From: Alcanivorax quisquiliarum
Lineage (GTDB): Bacteria > Pseudomonadota > Gammaproteobacteria > Pseudomonadales > Alcanivoracaceae
Length of the DNA stretch: 64,000 nucleotides
Assembly (NCBI RefSeq): GCF_023051175.1
Contig: NZ_JALKII010000010.1
Span: 29,351 to 93,350, forward strand
Direction: 5' to 3'
The translations under genes were made by a program, and so were the position numbers. Positions 56,551 through 64,000 of the stretch are shown piece after piece. Numbering within the stretch: the stretch's first letter is position 1; every line of letters begins with the position of its first letter. Below the pieces are notes generated by a model that was not told the DNA's origin, searched no databases, and saw only the letters and a list, made by a program, of their open reading frames with translations.

Positions 56551-57510
56551 GTGTCCAAACTCGTCGTCTTTACCGGCAACGCCACCCCGGAACTGGCCAA
56601 GGCCATGACCCGGCAACTCAACATCCCTCTGGGTGCCGCCGATGTGGGCACCTTCAGTGACGGCGAAGTGGCAGTCGAGATTCACGAGAATGTACGCGGC
56701 AAGGATGTTTTCATCGTCCAGTCCACCTGCCACCCCACCAACAACAACCTGATCGAGCTGCTGGTGATGGCGGATGCACTGCGCCGCTCCTCCGCTGGCC
56801 GCATCACCGCCGTGGTGCCCTACTTCGGTTATGCCCGCCAGGATCGCCGCGTGCGCTCGGCGCGAGTGCCGATCACCGCCAAGGTAGTGGCCGACATGAT
56901 TACCGCCGTGGGCATTGATCGCGTTGTCACCGTCGATCTGCACGCGGATCAGATTCAGGGCTTTTTCGATATCCCGGTGGATAACGTTTACGCCACGCCG
57001 CTGATCGTGAGCGATATCGAACGGCAGAACTACCAGGACATGATGGTGGTGTCGCCGGACGTCGGCGGCGTGGTGCGTGCCCGTGCGCTGGCCAAGCAGC
57101 TCAACGACGCTGATCTCGCCATCATCGACAAACGCCGCCCCAAGGCGAACGAATCGCAGGTCATGCACATCATCGGCGAAGTGGAAGGCCGCAGCTGCGT
57201 GCTGGTGGATGACATGGTCGATACCGCTGGCACACTGTGCAAGGCGGCTCGTGCGCTGAAAGATCATGGCGCCAGCCAGGTCACCGCCTATTGTACTCAC
57301 CCGGTACTTTCCGGTGCCGCCATCAATAATATTCGCGAATCGGCGCTGGATCAGCTGATCGTCACCGATACCATCCCGCTGTCACCGGAAGCACTGAGCT
57401 GCGGCCGTATCCGCGCCCTGTCGCTGGCGCCCATGCTGGCCGAGACGATTCGCCGGGTGAACAACGAGGAATCGCTTTCGGCAATGTTCGACCGCCTTGA
57501 GCTGGTCTGA
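56551..57510 (+). CDS. prs: Ribose-phosphate pyrophosphokinase
   Basis: A 319-residue enzyme making PRPP from ribose-5-phosphate and ATP for nucleotide, His and Trp synthesis. Diagnostic blocks: [46 protein letters not shown] and the PRPP-binding [14 protein letters not shown]. The start is a GTG at 56551 after GGGGGAG, giving [16 protein letters not shown]; an earlier TTG or GTG is unlikely. A terminator follows. Confidence 0.97.
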   Translation: MSKLVVFTGNATPELAKAMTRQLNIPLGAADVGTFSDGEVAVEIHENVRGKDVFIVQSTCHPTNNNLIELLVMADALRRSSAGRITAVVPYFGYARQDRRVRSARVPITAKVVADMITAVGIDRVVTVDLHADQIQGFFDIPVDNVYATPLIVSDIERQNYQDMMVVSPDVGGVVRARALAKQLNDADLAIIDKRRPKANESQVMHIIGEVEGRSCVLVDDMVDTAGTLCKAARALKDHGASQVTAYCTHPVLSGAAINNIRESALDQLIVTDTIPLSPEALSCGRIRALSLAPMLAETIRRVNNEESLSAMFDRLELV

Positions 57511-57572
57511 CGCCTGCGGACAGCGGCCAACGCTGCCGTTTTTCCGCGGCAACGCATTCATGCCGCACCATC

Positions 57573-57606
57573 AACGCCTCGGGCCAGAGCCCGGGGCGTT
57601 TTTGTT
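57573..57606 (+). terminator. Terminator of prs
   Basis: AACGCCTCGGGC (57573-57584) pairs with GCCCGGGGCGTT (57589-57600), with one T-G pair, followed by TTTTTGTT. Confidence 0.85.
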
Positions 57607-57804
57607 GGGGCAGCATCGGCGCACCCACTGACGGGCTGCCGCGCAACATCAAAGCGCCAGCGTATGCTCACGGGCCTTCACGCACCTTCAAGCGCCAGCC
57701 CGCTGGCTTTTTGGCCTGCTTGCCCGCATAATGCCGGCCCTCTTTTTCAACCCCCTGAGCAGCATCCGGTCGCAGGAACTGCCCAGGCTTAACCGGAGAT
57801 CGAC

Positions 57805-58446
57805 ATGAGCAACGACTTTGTGCTGCATGCTGAGGGCCGCAACGACATAGGGAAAGGTGCGAGCCGCCGCCTGCGTCGTCTGGAAGCCCGTATCCCAGGC
57901 ATCGTTTACGGTGGCAACGCCGAGCCGCAAATGATCACCCTGGAACTGCGCGAAATGGTCAAGGCGCTGGAGAGCGAATCGTTCTACAGCCAGATCCTGA
58001 CCCTGGAAATTGATGGCAAGGCGGAAAAGGCGGTACTGCGTGATTTGCAGCGCCATCCTTCCAAAGGCACACCGTTGCACGCTGACTTCATGCGTGTCGA
58101 CAGCGCCCACAAGATCACCATGTCGATCCCGCTGCACATCCTCAACGAAGAGAAGTGTGTCGGCGTGAAGCAACAAGGTGGTCTGCTGTATCAAAACGCC
58201 TCCGAAGTGGAAGTCAGCTGTCTGCCGCAAGACCTGCCGCAGTTCCTGGAAGTCGACGTAGCGGCGCTGGAGCTGGATCAGGTAATCCACCTTTCCGATC
58301 TCAAGCTGCCGGAAAATGTCGAGCTGGTGGCACTCATCCAGGGTGAAGGCCACGACCTGCCGGTCGTTTCCGTTCAGGCTCCGCGTGGCGGCGCCGGTGA
58401 CGAAGACGAAGACGACACCCCAGACGAAGAAAGCAGCGAAAGCTAA
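57805..58446 (+). CDS. rplY: 50S ribosomal protein L25/general stress protein Ctc
   Basis: A 213-residue long-form L25 (Ctc type) that binds 5S rRNA. The N-terminal L25 domain shows GRNDIGKGASRRLRRLEARIPGIVYGG; the C-terminal TL5-like domain ends with an acidic tail (DEDEDDTPDEESSES). It is 15 bases ahead of pth, the conserved gammaproteobacterial pair. Confidence 0.96.
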   Translation: MSNDFVLHAEGRNDIGKGASRRLRRLEARIPGIVYGGNAEPQMITLELREMVKALESESFYSQILTLEIDGKAEKAVLRDLQRHPSKGTPLHADFMRVDSAHKITMSIPLHILNEEKCVGVKQQGGLLYQNASEVEVSCLPQDLPQFLEVDVAALELDQVIHLSDLKLPENVELVALIQGEGHDLPVVSVQAPRGGAGDEDEDDTPDEESSES

Positions 58447-58461
58447 GCGCTTTCAGGCATC

Positions 58462-59052
58462 ATGGCGGAACCCGTCAAGCTTATCGTCGGCCTGGCAAAT
58501 CCGGGCACGCAGTATGCGGACACCCGCCATAATGCCGGTGCGTGGTATGTGGATGCCCTGGCGCGCAGCCGGGGCATCACCCTTGCCGAAGAGCGCAAAT
58601 ATTTCGGGCTGACCGGCACCTTCACCGAAGGCGGCGAAACGGTGCGCCTGCTGATCCCCACCACGTTCATGAACCGCAGTGGCCAGGCCACGGCGGCATT
58701 GGCCAATTTCTTTCGTATCCCCACCACACAAATGCTGGTCGCCCACGACGAGCTGGATCTGCCACCCGGCAATATCCGCCTGAAAATCGGCGGCGGCCAT
58801 GGCGGCCACAACGGCTTGCGCGACATTATCAGCCGGCACGGTAATCAGCGGGATTTCGTGCGCCTGCGGATCGGCATCGGCCATCCCGGCAGCAGCGATC
58901 TGGTCACCCCCTATGTGCTCGGCCGCCCGGCACAGAACGATCGCATACAGATTGAACGGGCCATCGACGAAGCGCTACGCTACACCAGCGAAATCGTTCG
59001 CGGTGAACTCCCGCGCGCCATGAACGGCATCAACAGCTACAAGGGCACCTGA
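58462..59052 (+). CDS. pth: Peptidyl-tRNA hydrolase
   Basis: A 196-residue enzyme that recycles stalled peptidyl-tRNA. Catalytic features: IVGLANPGTQYADTRHNAG with the active-site His, TFMNRSGQA, AHDELDLPPG with the Asp, and GGGHGGHNGLRDI. It is co-transcribed with rplY. Confidence 0.97.
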   Translation: MAEPVKLIVGLANPGTQYADTRHNAGAWYVDALARSRGITLAEERKYFGLTGTFTEGGETVRLLIPTTFMNRSGQATAALANFFRIPTTQMLVAHDELDLPPGNIRLKIGGGHGGHNGLRDIISRHGNQRDFVRLRIGIGHPGSSDLVTPYVLGRPAQNDRIQIERAIDEALRYTSEIVRGELPRAMNGINSYKGT

Positions 59053-59079
59053 ACCACTGCACGCCCTTGCCGCGCCGCC

Positions 59080-59823
59080 TCAGCGATCATAGCGATAACG
59101 CGCCAGCAACCACTGGCCGGCCGGGCGCTCCCGATAGCCCTGCAGCACAGCCTGCACCGGCCGCGGCAGCGATGTTTCATCCACGAACCCCCAAGGCGAG
59201 CCGGCCGGCGACAGCAGCGGCGCATACAATGCCGCTGCGGTAATATCCGCCAGCGTCAGCACATCACCGACCAGATAGCGCGCCGGATCGCCCTTGATCA
59301 ATGATTCGATCAGTGCCAGCCCCTGCTCCAGCCGCACCTGCGACTGCGCCACCGGCTCCGGGCTGACCCGATACAATTGCGCCACGCCCCGCTCGATCAC
59401 TGGCGCCAGCCCTTTTTTAACCAGCCCCGGCAGCGCGTAAGGCGCCAGCATGGCCCGCATCACCTCCGGCCGGCCAAGCAGCTGGCCGTAGAGCCAACGG
59501 CGCACATGCACACCGTAGCGGTCGAATTGCTGCTCAAGCTCGATGACCTGCCGGCGCTGCGCACTTTCTTCGGGCAGCAGCGGCACCTGCGGATAATGTT
59601 TTTCCAGATAATAGGCAATGCGCGTGGAATCACCGATCAGCCGCTTGCCATCACGCAGCACCGGCAACGTACCCACACCCGCCCGCAACTGGCTGAACAG
59701 GCGATGCCCGCCGGGCAACAGATTACGGGTGGCATAGCCGAGCTCCTTGTGATCCAGCTGCCAGCGCGTTTTTTCACAGTAATGTGAAATCGGAAACTGA
59801 TATACCACGCGTTGATCGGCCAT
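59080..59823 (-). CDS. Glutathione S-transferase family protein
   Basis: A 247-residue protein with an N-terminal thioredoxin-like GST domain ([23 protein letters not shown], where Ser/Cys precede the helix as in bacterial GSTs, then [20 protein letters not shown]) and an all-helical C-terminal domain. The substrate is unknown. It points away from ychF; the two start codons are about 190 bases apart. Confidence 0.88.
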   Translation of the reverse strand: MADQRVVYQFPISHYCEKTRWQLDHKELGYATRNLLPGGHRLFSQLRAGVGTLPVLRDGKRLIGDSTRIAYYLEKHYPQVPLLPEESAQRRQVIELEQQFDRYGVHVRRWLYGQLLGRPEVMRAMLAPYALPGLVKKGLAPVIERGVAQLYRVSPEPVAQSQVRLEQGLALIESLIKGDPARYLVGDVLTLADITAAALYAPLLSPAGSPWGFVDETSLPRPVQAVLQGYRERPAGQWLLARYRYDR

Positions 59824-60010
59824 GCCCCACTCCTTCTCGCCGGGCCAGAGGAAGGCCCGTCATCTGCGGGAAAGTCTGAGAGAGAGCCAGGCGCTGTTCC
59901 ACGGCGTGGGCGCCCCGGCCAATCGTCGCGCCAGCCAATCGGGTTGTCAGTGGTTTTTCCACAGCGCCTTGAGTAGCATTGCGGCCCCGGTGTATTGCGG
60001 AGCAGCAGAG

Positions 60011-61102
60011 ATGGGTTTCAAATGCGGTATCGTGGGCCTGCCGAACGTGGGCAAATCCACCCTTTTCAATGCTCTGACCCAGGCAGGCATCGAAGCACAG
60101 AACTTTCCGTTCTGCACCATCGAGCCCAATACCGGCATAGTGCCGGTGCCTGATCCCAGACTGAAACCCCTGGCTGCCATCGTGAAACCGGAGCGTGTGC
60201 TCCCGGCGACCATGGAGTTCGTGGATATTGCCGGCCTGGTCGCCGGCGCCTCCCAAGGGGAAGGACTGGGCAACAAATTTCTTGCCAATATTCGCGAAAC
60301 CGATGCCATTGCCCATGTGGTGCGCTGCTTCGAGGACGACAACATCATCCACGTCGCCGGCCGCGTGGCCCCCCTGGATGATATCGACACCATCAATACC
60401 GAACTGGCGCTGGCAGATCTGGATTCAGTGGAAAAAGCTCACCAGCGCGCCACACGGGCCGCCAAGGGCCAGGACAAGGACGCGGCTGCGCTGCTGATCG
60501 TGCTCGACAAGCTGCTGCCGGCCCTGAGCGAGGGCAAGCCGGCGCGCAGTGTAGCGCTCACCGACGATGAACTTAAACGCGTGCGCTCCTACAACCTGCT
60601 CACGCTGAAGCCCACCATGTACATCGCCAACGTGACCGAAGACGGCTTCGAGAACAACAGCCTGCTGGATGCCGTGCGCGAGCTGGCCGACAGCGAAGGC
60701 GCGGGCGTAGTCGCCATCTGCGCCAAGATCGAATCCGAAATCGCCGAGCTGGATGACGAAGAAAAAACAGATTTCCTCGCGGAAATGGGCATGGACGAGC
60801 CGGGGCTGAACCGCGTCATCCGCGCCGGTTACAGCCTGCTGGGCCTGCAAACCTATTTCACCGCTGGCGTAAAAGAAGTGCGCGCCTGGACCATTCCCGC
60901 AGGCAGCACGGCGCCGAAGGCAGCAGGTGTGATCCATACGGATTTTGAAAAGGGTTTTATCCGGGCAGAAGTCATCAGTTACGAGGATTTCATCGCCCAC
61001 AACGGCGAACAGGGCGCAAAAGACGCCGGCAAATGGCGGCTTGAAGGGAAGGATTATGTCGTCAAGGATGGCGATGTGGTGCATTTCCGGTTCAACGTCT
61101 GA
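60011..61102 (+). CDS. ychF: Redox-regulated ATPase YchF
   Basis: A 363-residue Obg-family P-loop protein that hydrolyses ATP and associates with the ribosome. [23 protein letters not shown] opens the G domain; the usual NKxD is replaced by NxxE (NVTED), which explains ATP preference; a TGS domain forms the C-terminus ([19 protein letters not shown]). The frame extends upstream, but the ATG at 60011 gives the conserved start. It closes the conserved rplY-pth-ychF cluster. Confidence 0.97.
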   Translation: MGFKCGIVGLPNVGKSTLFNALTQAGIEAQNFPFCTIEPNTGIVPVPDPRLKPLAAIVKPERVLPATMEFVDIAGLVAGASQGEGLGNKFLANIRETDAIAHVVRCFEDDNIIHVAGRVAPLDDIDTINTELALADLDSVEKAHQRATRAAKGQDKDAAALLIVLDKLLPALSEGKPARSVALTDDELKRVRSYNLLTLKPTMYIANVTEDGFENNSLLDAVRELADSEGAGVVAICAKIESEIAELDDEEKTDFLAEMGMDEPGLNRVIRAGYSLLGLQTYFTAGVKEVRAWTIPAGSTAPKAAGVIHTDFEKGFIRAEVISYEDFIAHNGEQGAKDAGKWRLEGKDYVVKDGDVVHFRFNV

Positions 61103-61617
61103 CGCCGACCGGCATCTCGCAGGGCGTGGCCTTGTTTCGTGGCGCACTCTTGCCGCGGTAACGGGCGTCCGCCCTCTCTGTTACCCTTCTCCCGGCAAGC
61201 CTGAACGGCAACCTGCAAACCTCCTTACGCCCCCTCGCTCGGCAGAATACAATCGACGTATACCGCTTGCCCTTTATCAAGCGCCTGAAACCGTGCTACT
61301 CACCAAGCTGAAAAGGCTCGTACCCTGGGCAACGGCCTCTCGCGAGCGCTACCCCAACGAAATGTAACGCGCTGCGGTTCGCGGCCTGACAACCCTGATG
61401 CCACGATTATTTGCCATGGCCAGCAAAACTGCACCGCGATTGGCGCAATGAGGCAGCAAACCCTGGCGCGTTGTCGAACAAACCCATTCCCGGTTACCGC
61501 GACCGGATGAACAGCTATGCAGCGTTCACTGCCCCACGGTAAGCTGACCGCCAAGCAACCTGAGTACAAAGAGGCGGCCCCGCCGGAGCACGATCACCGG
61601 CCACTCGGAGGTTTTCA
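61103..61617. other. Spacer ychF / pirin
   Basis: About 515 bases without a supported gene. It holds no tRNA, no clear terminator and no clean palindrome; a promoter for the pirin gene must lie in it. Confidence 0.5.
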
Positions 61618-62511
61618 ATGATCGAGCTTGTTATTCCCCAGCGCCGCCGCGATCTCGGTGCTTTTGAAGTCGGCCGCGTGCTGCCCTTTGCCAAACGCCG
61701 CATGGTGGGGCCTTACATTTTCTTTGATCGTATGGGGCCGAAGCAGATTGCACCGGGCCTGCCGCTGGAAGCGGATGTGCGCCCCCATCCGCATATCGGG
61801 CTGTCGACCATCACCTATCTGTTCGATGGCGAGATCATGCATCGCGACAGCGTCGGCTCGGAACAGGCGATTCGCCCCGGTGCGGTCAACTGGATGACAG
61901 CCGGCAGCGGCATCACGCACTCGGAACGTTTTGAACAGCTGCGCGCCGAGGGCGGCCCGCTGGATGGCATCCAGGCATGGGTGGCGCTGCCCACCGAGCG
62001 TGAAGAAATGGCGCCGGGCTTCTGGCATTACCCCAGCGATGCGTTGCCGGTATTCGATGGTGATGGTATTGCCGGGCGTCTGATCGCCGGCAGCCTGGCG
62101 GGTGTGACGTCGCCAGTGCAGATCGATTCGCCACAGTTTTATGTGCACTGGGAGCTGCGCACAGGAGCGCGGGTGTCACTGCCTGCCGAGTACAGCGAGC
62201 GCGCCATCTACGCGGCCAGTGGCACGGTGGAGGTGGACGGGCAGCGCCTGGACGCCGGCAACATGGCAGTGCTGGCAGCCGGTAAAGCGATCACGGTGAC
62301 GGCACTCAGCGACGCCGTGGCCATGGCGCTGGGCGGTGAGCCAGTGGGGCCGCGCTATATCGACTGGAACTTCGTGTCTTCATCGAAGGAGCGCATCGAG
62401 CAGGCACGGGCCGATTGGTCCGCCGGCCGAATGAAACTGCCCGATCTCGACAACGAGAACTTCATCCCGCTGCCGCCCAAACTTGGCGCGGCGCCAGAAC
62501 CCATGTCCTGA
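61618..62511 (+). CDS. Pirin family protein
   Basis: A 297-residue bicupin of the pirin family. The metal-binding motif is visible in PHPHIGLSTITYLFDGEIMHRDSVGSEQ, followed by GAVNWMTAGSGITHSE. The C-terminal pirin_C domain has ERAIYAASGTVEVDG. Bacterial pirins include quercetin dioxygenases and regulators of pyruvate metabolism; its role here is unknown. GGAGG precedes the ATG. It is convergent with the MarR gene. Confidence 0.92.
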   Translation: MIELVIPQRRRDLGAFEVGRVLPFAKRRMVGPYIFFDRMGPKQIAPGLPLEADVRPHPHIGLSTITYLFDGEIMHRDSVGSEQAIRPGAVNWMTAGSGITHSERFEQLRAEGGPLDGIQAWVALPTEREEMAPGFWHYPSDALPVFDGDGIAGRLIAGSLAGVTSPVQIDSPQFYVHWELRTGARVSLPAEYSERAIYAASGTVEVDGQRLDAGNMAVLAAGKAITVTALSDAVAMALGGEPVGPRYIDWNFVSSSKERIEQARADWSAGRMKLPDLDNENFIPLPPKLGAAPEPMS

Positions 62512-62547
62512 GGGCTGGGCAATGACCGTGAGCTGGCGCGCTCTACA

Positions 62548-62585
62548 GTCTCAATATAAAGCCGCACGCGACTTCATATTGAGAC
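62548..62585. repeat. Perfect inverted repeat between convergent genes
   Basis: GTCTCAATAT (62548-62557) and ATATTGAGAC (62576-62585) pair perfectly around an 18-base loop. It lies 37 bases after the pirin gene and 148 bases after the end of marR. There is no T run, so a simple terminator is not certain. Confidence 0.6.
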
Positions 62586-62732
62586 AGGCCAGATATTATC
62601 GCCGTGCTCACCCCGCGTGATGAAACCGCAGCTATCATCAGACAAACAGCCTGCACTTATCTCTCGCTGCCTTGAAAGCTGCACTCACAGATCAGGGAGG
62701 CGCTGCCCGGCCTCTGACTCAGTAACACCTGC

Positions 62733-63224
62733 TCACACCGCACCGGCCGCAACCAGGTTTGCGATTATTGCCAGCAATCCCTTGTGCATGATCCTGAGCT
62801 CGTCCTGTGTCAGCCCGCGTGCTGCGACTTCGTTGAGCTCTTCGGCGATCGGCACCAGCACATGTCTGAGATCGCGGCCTTTTTCGGTGAGGTAAATATG
62901 GACTTTCTTGCGGTTGCCATCCTGATGCCTGCGCTCGATCAAACCCTGTGCTTCCATGGCCTTGAGCGCGCTGAAGGTGGTCGGTTCCATCAGCCCCACC
63001 TCTTCGCTCAGCTCGCGCTGTGTCAGGCCTTCGGTAGACCACAGCACCCGTAAAAATGCCCAGTGCCCGAAATTCACCGAATGCTCGCTCAGGCGCAACT
63101 GCATGCTTTTGGTAAGTACCCGCGACGCATCGCGCACCAGGTGGGCGAGCCGGTCGTCCGGCACATCTTCCTGCCAATGGCGAAGAATCCGATTGGCAGC
63201 TTGATCGTCTTTGTTCTTGCTCAT
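62733..63224 (-). CDS. MarR-family regulator
   Basis: A 163-residue winged-helix regulator: FLRVLWSTEGLTQRELSEEVGLMEPTTFSALKAMEAQGLIERR is a MarR helix-turn-helix, followed by the wing (QDGNRKKVHIYLTEKG). Such proteins respond to phenolic or acyl ligands. It is divergent from the acetaldehyde dehydrogenase gene, 678 bases away, and the palindromes in that spacer are its likely sites. Function of the operon it controls is inferred. Confidence 0.92.
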   Translation of the reverse strand: MSKNKDDQAANRILRHWQEDVPDDRLAHLVRDASRVLTKSMQLRLSEHSVNFGHWAFLRVLWSTEGLTQRELSEEVGLMEPTTFSALKAMEAQGLIERRHQDGNRKKVHIYLTEKGRDLRHVLVPIAEELNEVAARGLTQDELRIMHKGLLAIIANLVAAGAV

Positions 63225-63534
63225 CTAATTATCCGTTTTATGCGATGTTCCCCAGCGCTGCTCGCCCGCAAAAACTGCAACAAGTCGACTGAAAAAAATG
63301 GCGACTATCGCCCTATCGCAACCGCCGCAAGCCCGCGCATCGGTGCGTAGTGTAGCCGTCCGGTATCCCCTCGCGCCAACGCTGCGCCGCGACACTGCCC
63401 GGCATATTGCGTGCCGGGCCGTTTTCCCCAATGCTGTTATCACCACCTGGCCGGGGAGCTGGCCTGCATCGGCAGGCTCCGTTTCGCTGTTCGCCAGCCA
63501 ATCGCATTGGCCAACCCGGTGTCCGTAAAAGGGC

Positions 63535-63563
63535 TTGACACCATCCAGCCGCCTAACTATAAC
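63535..63563 (+). promoter_or_regulatory. Near-consensus sigma-70 promoter
   Basis: TTGACA (63535-63540) and TATAAC (63558-63563) are separated by exactly 17 bases, one mismatch from the full consensus. The -10 box overlaps the palindrome ATAACT-T-AGTTAT. Confidence 0.75.
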
Positions 63564-63593
63564 TTAGTTATCTAACTTAGGCAGTGAAGTTAG
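63559..63593. promoter_or_regulatory. MarR-like operator cluster
   Basis: ATAACT-T-AGTTAT (63559-63571) is a perfect palindrome, and CTAACTT (63572-63578) faces AAGTTAG (63587-63593). Overlap with the -10 box of the promoter would give simple repression by the neighbouring MarR protein. Confidence 0.65.
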
Positions 63594-63710
63594 ATCACTA
63601 TTTCGCCACCGCGCTGTTTTTCAGGTCTTCACACCGCAGGCGGCAGGCAGTCTGAGCAAACGCCACATATCCGACCGGATCCCTGTGGCCTGATGCCGGC
63701 AAAATAAAGA

Positions 63711-63727
63711 GTGAGATCACATCTCAC
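63711..63727. promoter_or_regulatory. GTGAGAT-CAC-ATCTCAC palindrome
   Basis: Perfect 7-base arms with a CAC centre lie in the leader region of the acetaldehyde dehydrogenase gene. It may be a second regulator site or an operator of another promoter closer to the gene. Confidence 0.5.
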
Positions 63728-63902
63728 ATAGTAAGAACAACAAGATTCCGGCCCGGCCACCCCGGTAACCGGAAACGACGGAGCCCGAACATGGCCGAGA
63801 ACAGGCTTTGCTTTCCTGACTCGCTGATGGCACGCCCGCTGCCCTCTGCCCCTCCCCTGATACGGGCGCTGCCCGGTATCGCCAGCTGCGGAGAATATTC
63901 TC

Positions 63903-64000
63903 ATGTCTGAACGCATTCGCGCCGCCATCATCGGCTCCGGCAACATCGGCACCGATCTGATGATCAAGATCCTGCGCCACGGCAAGGCCGTGGAAATGGG
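63903..64000 (+). CDS. Acetaldehyde dehydrogenase (acylating), N-terminal part
   Basis: The window ends 98 bases into this gene. The visible start [23 protein letters not shown] is the NAD-binding Rossmann start typical of the acylating acetaldehyde dehydrogenases of meta-cleavage pathways (BphJ/MhpF/DmpF group), which turn acetaldehyde into acetyl-CoA next to a 4-hydroxy-2-oxovalerate aldolase. GCGGAG precedes the ATG. The partner aldolase gene should follow outside the window. Confidence 0.85.
   Translation, partial: MSERIRAAIIGSGNIGTDLMIKILRHGKAVEM

Larger units (their letters stand above)
63225..63902. other. Regulatory spacer marR / acetaldehyde dehydrogenase
   Basis: A 678-base divergent region without a supported gene. 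It contains a near-consensus promoter (63535-63563), two MarR-like palindromes (63559-63571 and 63572-63593), and a further inverted repeat (63711-63727). The predicted transcription start is more than 300 bases before the first codon of the downstream gene, so a long leader is expected. Confidence 0.6.

Noticed and set aside
59822-60010. N-terminal extension of the YchF frame
   Set aside because: YchF proteins start at MGFKCGIVG; the extension has no counterpart in the family and would overlap the GST start.

Overview
The window is GC-rich, densely coded bacterial chromosome with no phage, integrase, transposase, CRISPR or rRNA operon that I can see. The gene order hemA-prfA-prmC-moeB, diverging from a TPR lipoprotein gene, lolB, ispE, tRNA-Gln, prs, rplY, pth and ychF, is a standard gammaproteobacterial block. 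Its combination with many fatty-acyl and membrane-lipid genes suggests a marine, lipid- or hydrocarbon-using gammaproteobacterium of the Alcanivorax type. The genus is inference; no marker gene here settles it.

Layout. 1-6.9 kb: a chalcone-isomerase-like exported protein, a 1-Cys peroxiredoxin, an MgtC-type membrane protein, a DUF427 protein, a ribbon-helix-helix/zinc protein and an ABC1 (UbiB-like) kinase that share a TGTACTACA site, a nitroreductase and a DUF1643 protein. 7-15 kb: a secreted sphingomyelinase-like phosphodiesterase directly followed by a lipase-chaperone-like protein, a periplasmic cis/trans fatty acid isomerase, a repeat-rich spacer, the DEAD-box helicase gene deaD and yaiI. 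15-22 kb: a degenerate GGDEF protein, two OmpA-family proteins with calcium-binding type repeats, and an Ig-like lipoprotein.

22-32 kb is a fatty-acyl metabolism region: two adjacent acyl-CoA dehydrogenases of which only one keeps the catalytic glutamate motif, an MliC-like lipoprotein, a small membrane protein, 2,4-dienoyl-CoA reductase divergent from a TetR regulator with a clear palindromic operator, and a thiolase divergent from a high-molecular-weight FabG. A MaoC-type hydratase at 47.8 kb may complete this set. 32-41 kb holds a ferric-type ABC importer (ATPase, binding protein, fused permease), a second paralogous binding protein on the opposite strand, an OprP-type porin and a duplicated-domain surface protein. 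41-45 kb: an AraC regulator, a membrane fatty acid desaturase with its ferredoxin reductase, and a divergent TetR (DesT-like) regulator.

45-61 kb: an unrecognised 611-residue membrane protein, the MaoC-type hydratase, then the housekeeping block listed above. 61-64 kb: a pirin, a MarR regulator, and, at the right edge, the first codons of an acylating acetaldehyde dehydrogenase. The latter is preceded by a near-consensus promoter whose -10 box lies in a MarR-like palindrome, so an aromatic or aldehyde catabolic operon probably continues beyond the window.

Recurring themes are control of membrane lipid composition (isomerase, desaturase, sphingomyelinase, acyl-CoA enzymes) and short tandem repeats with periods of 9, 12 and 13 bases in spacers and at one gene start.
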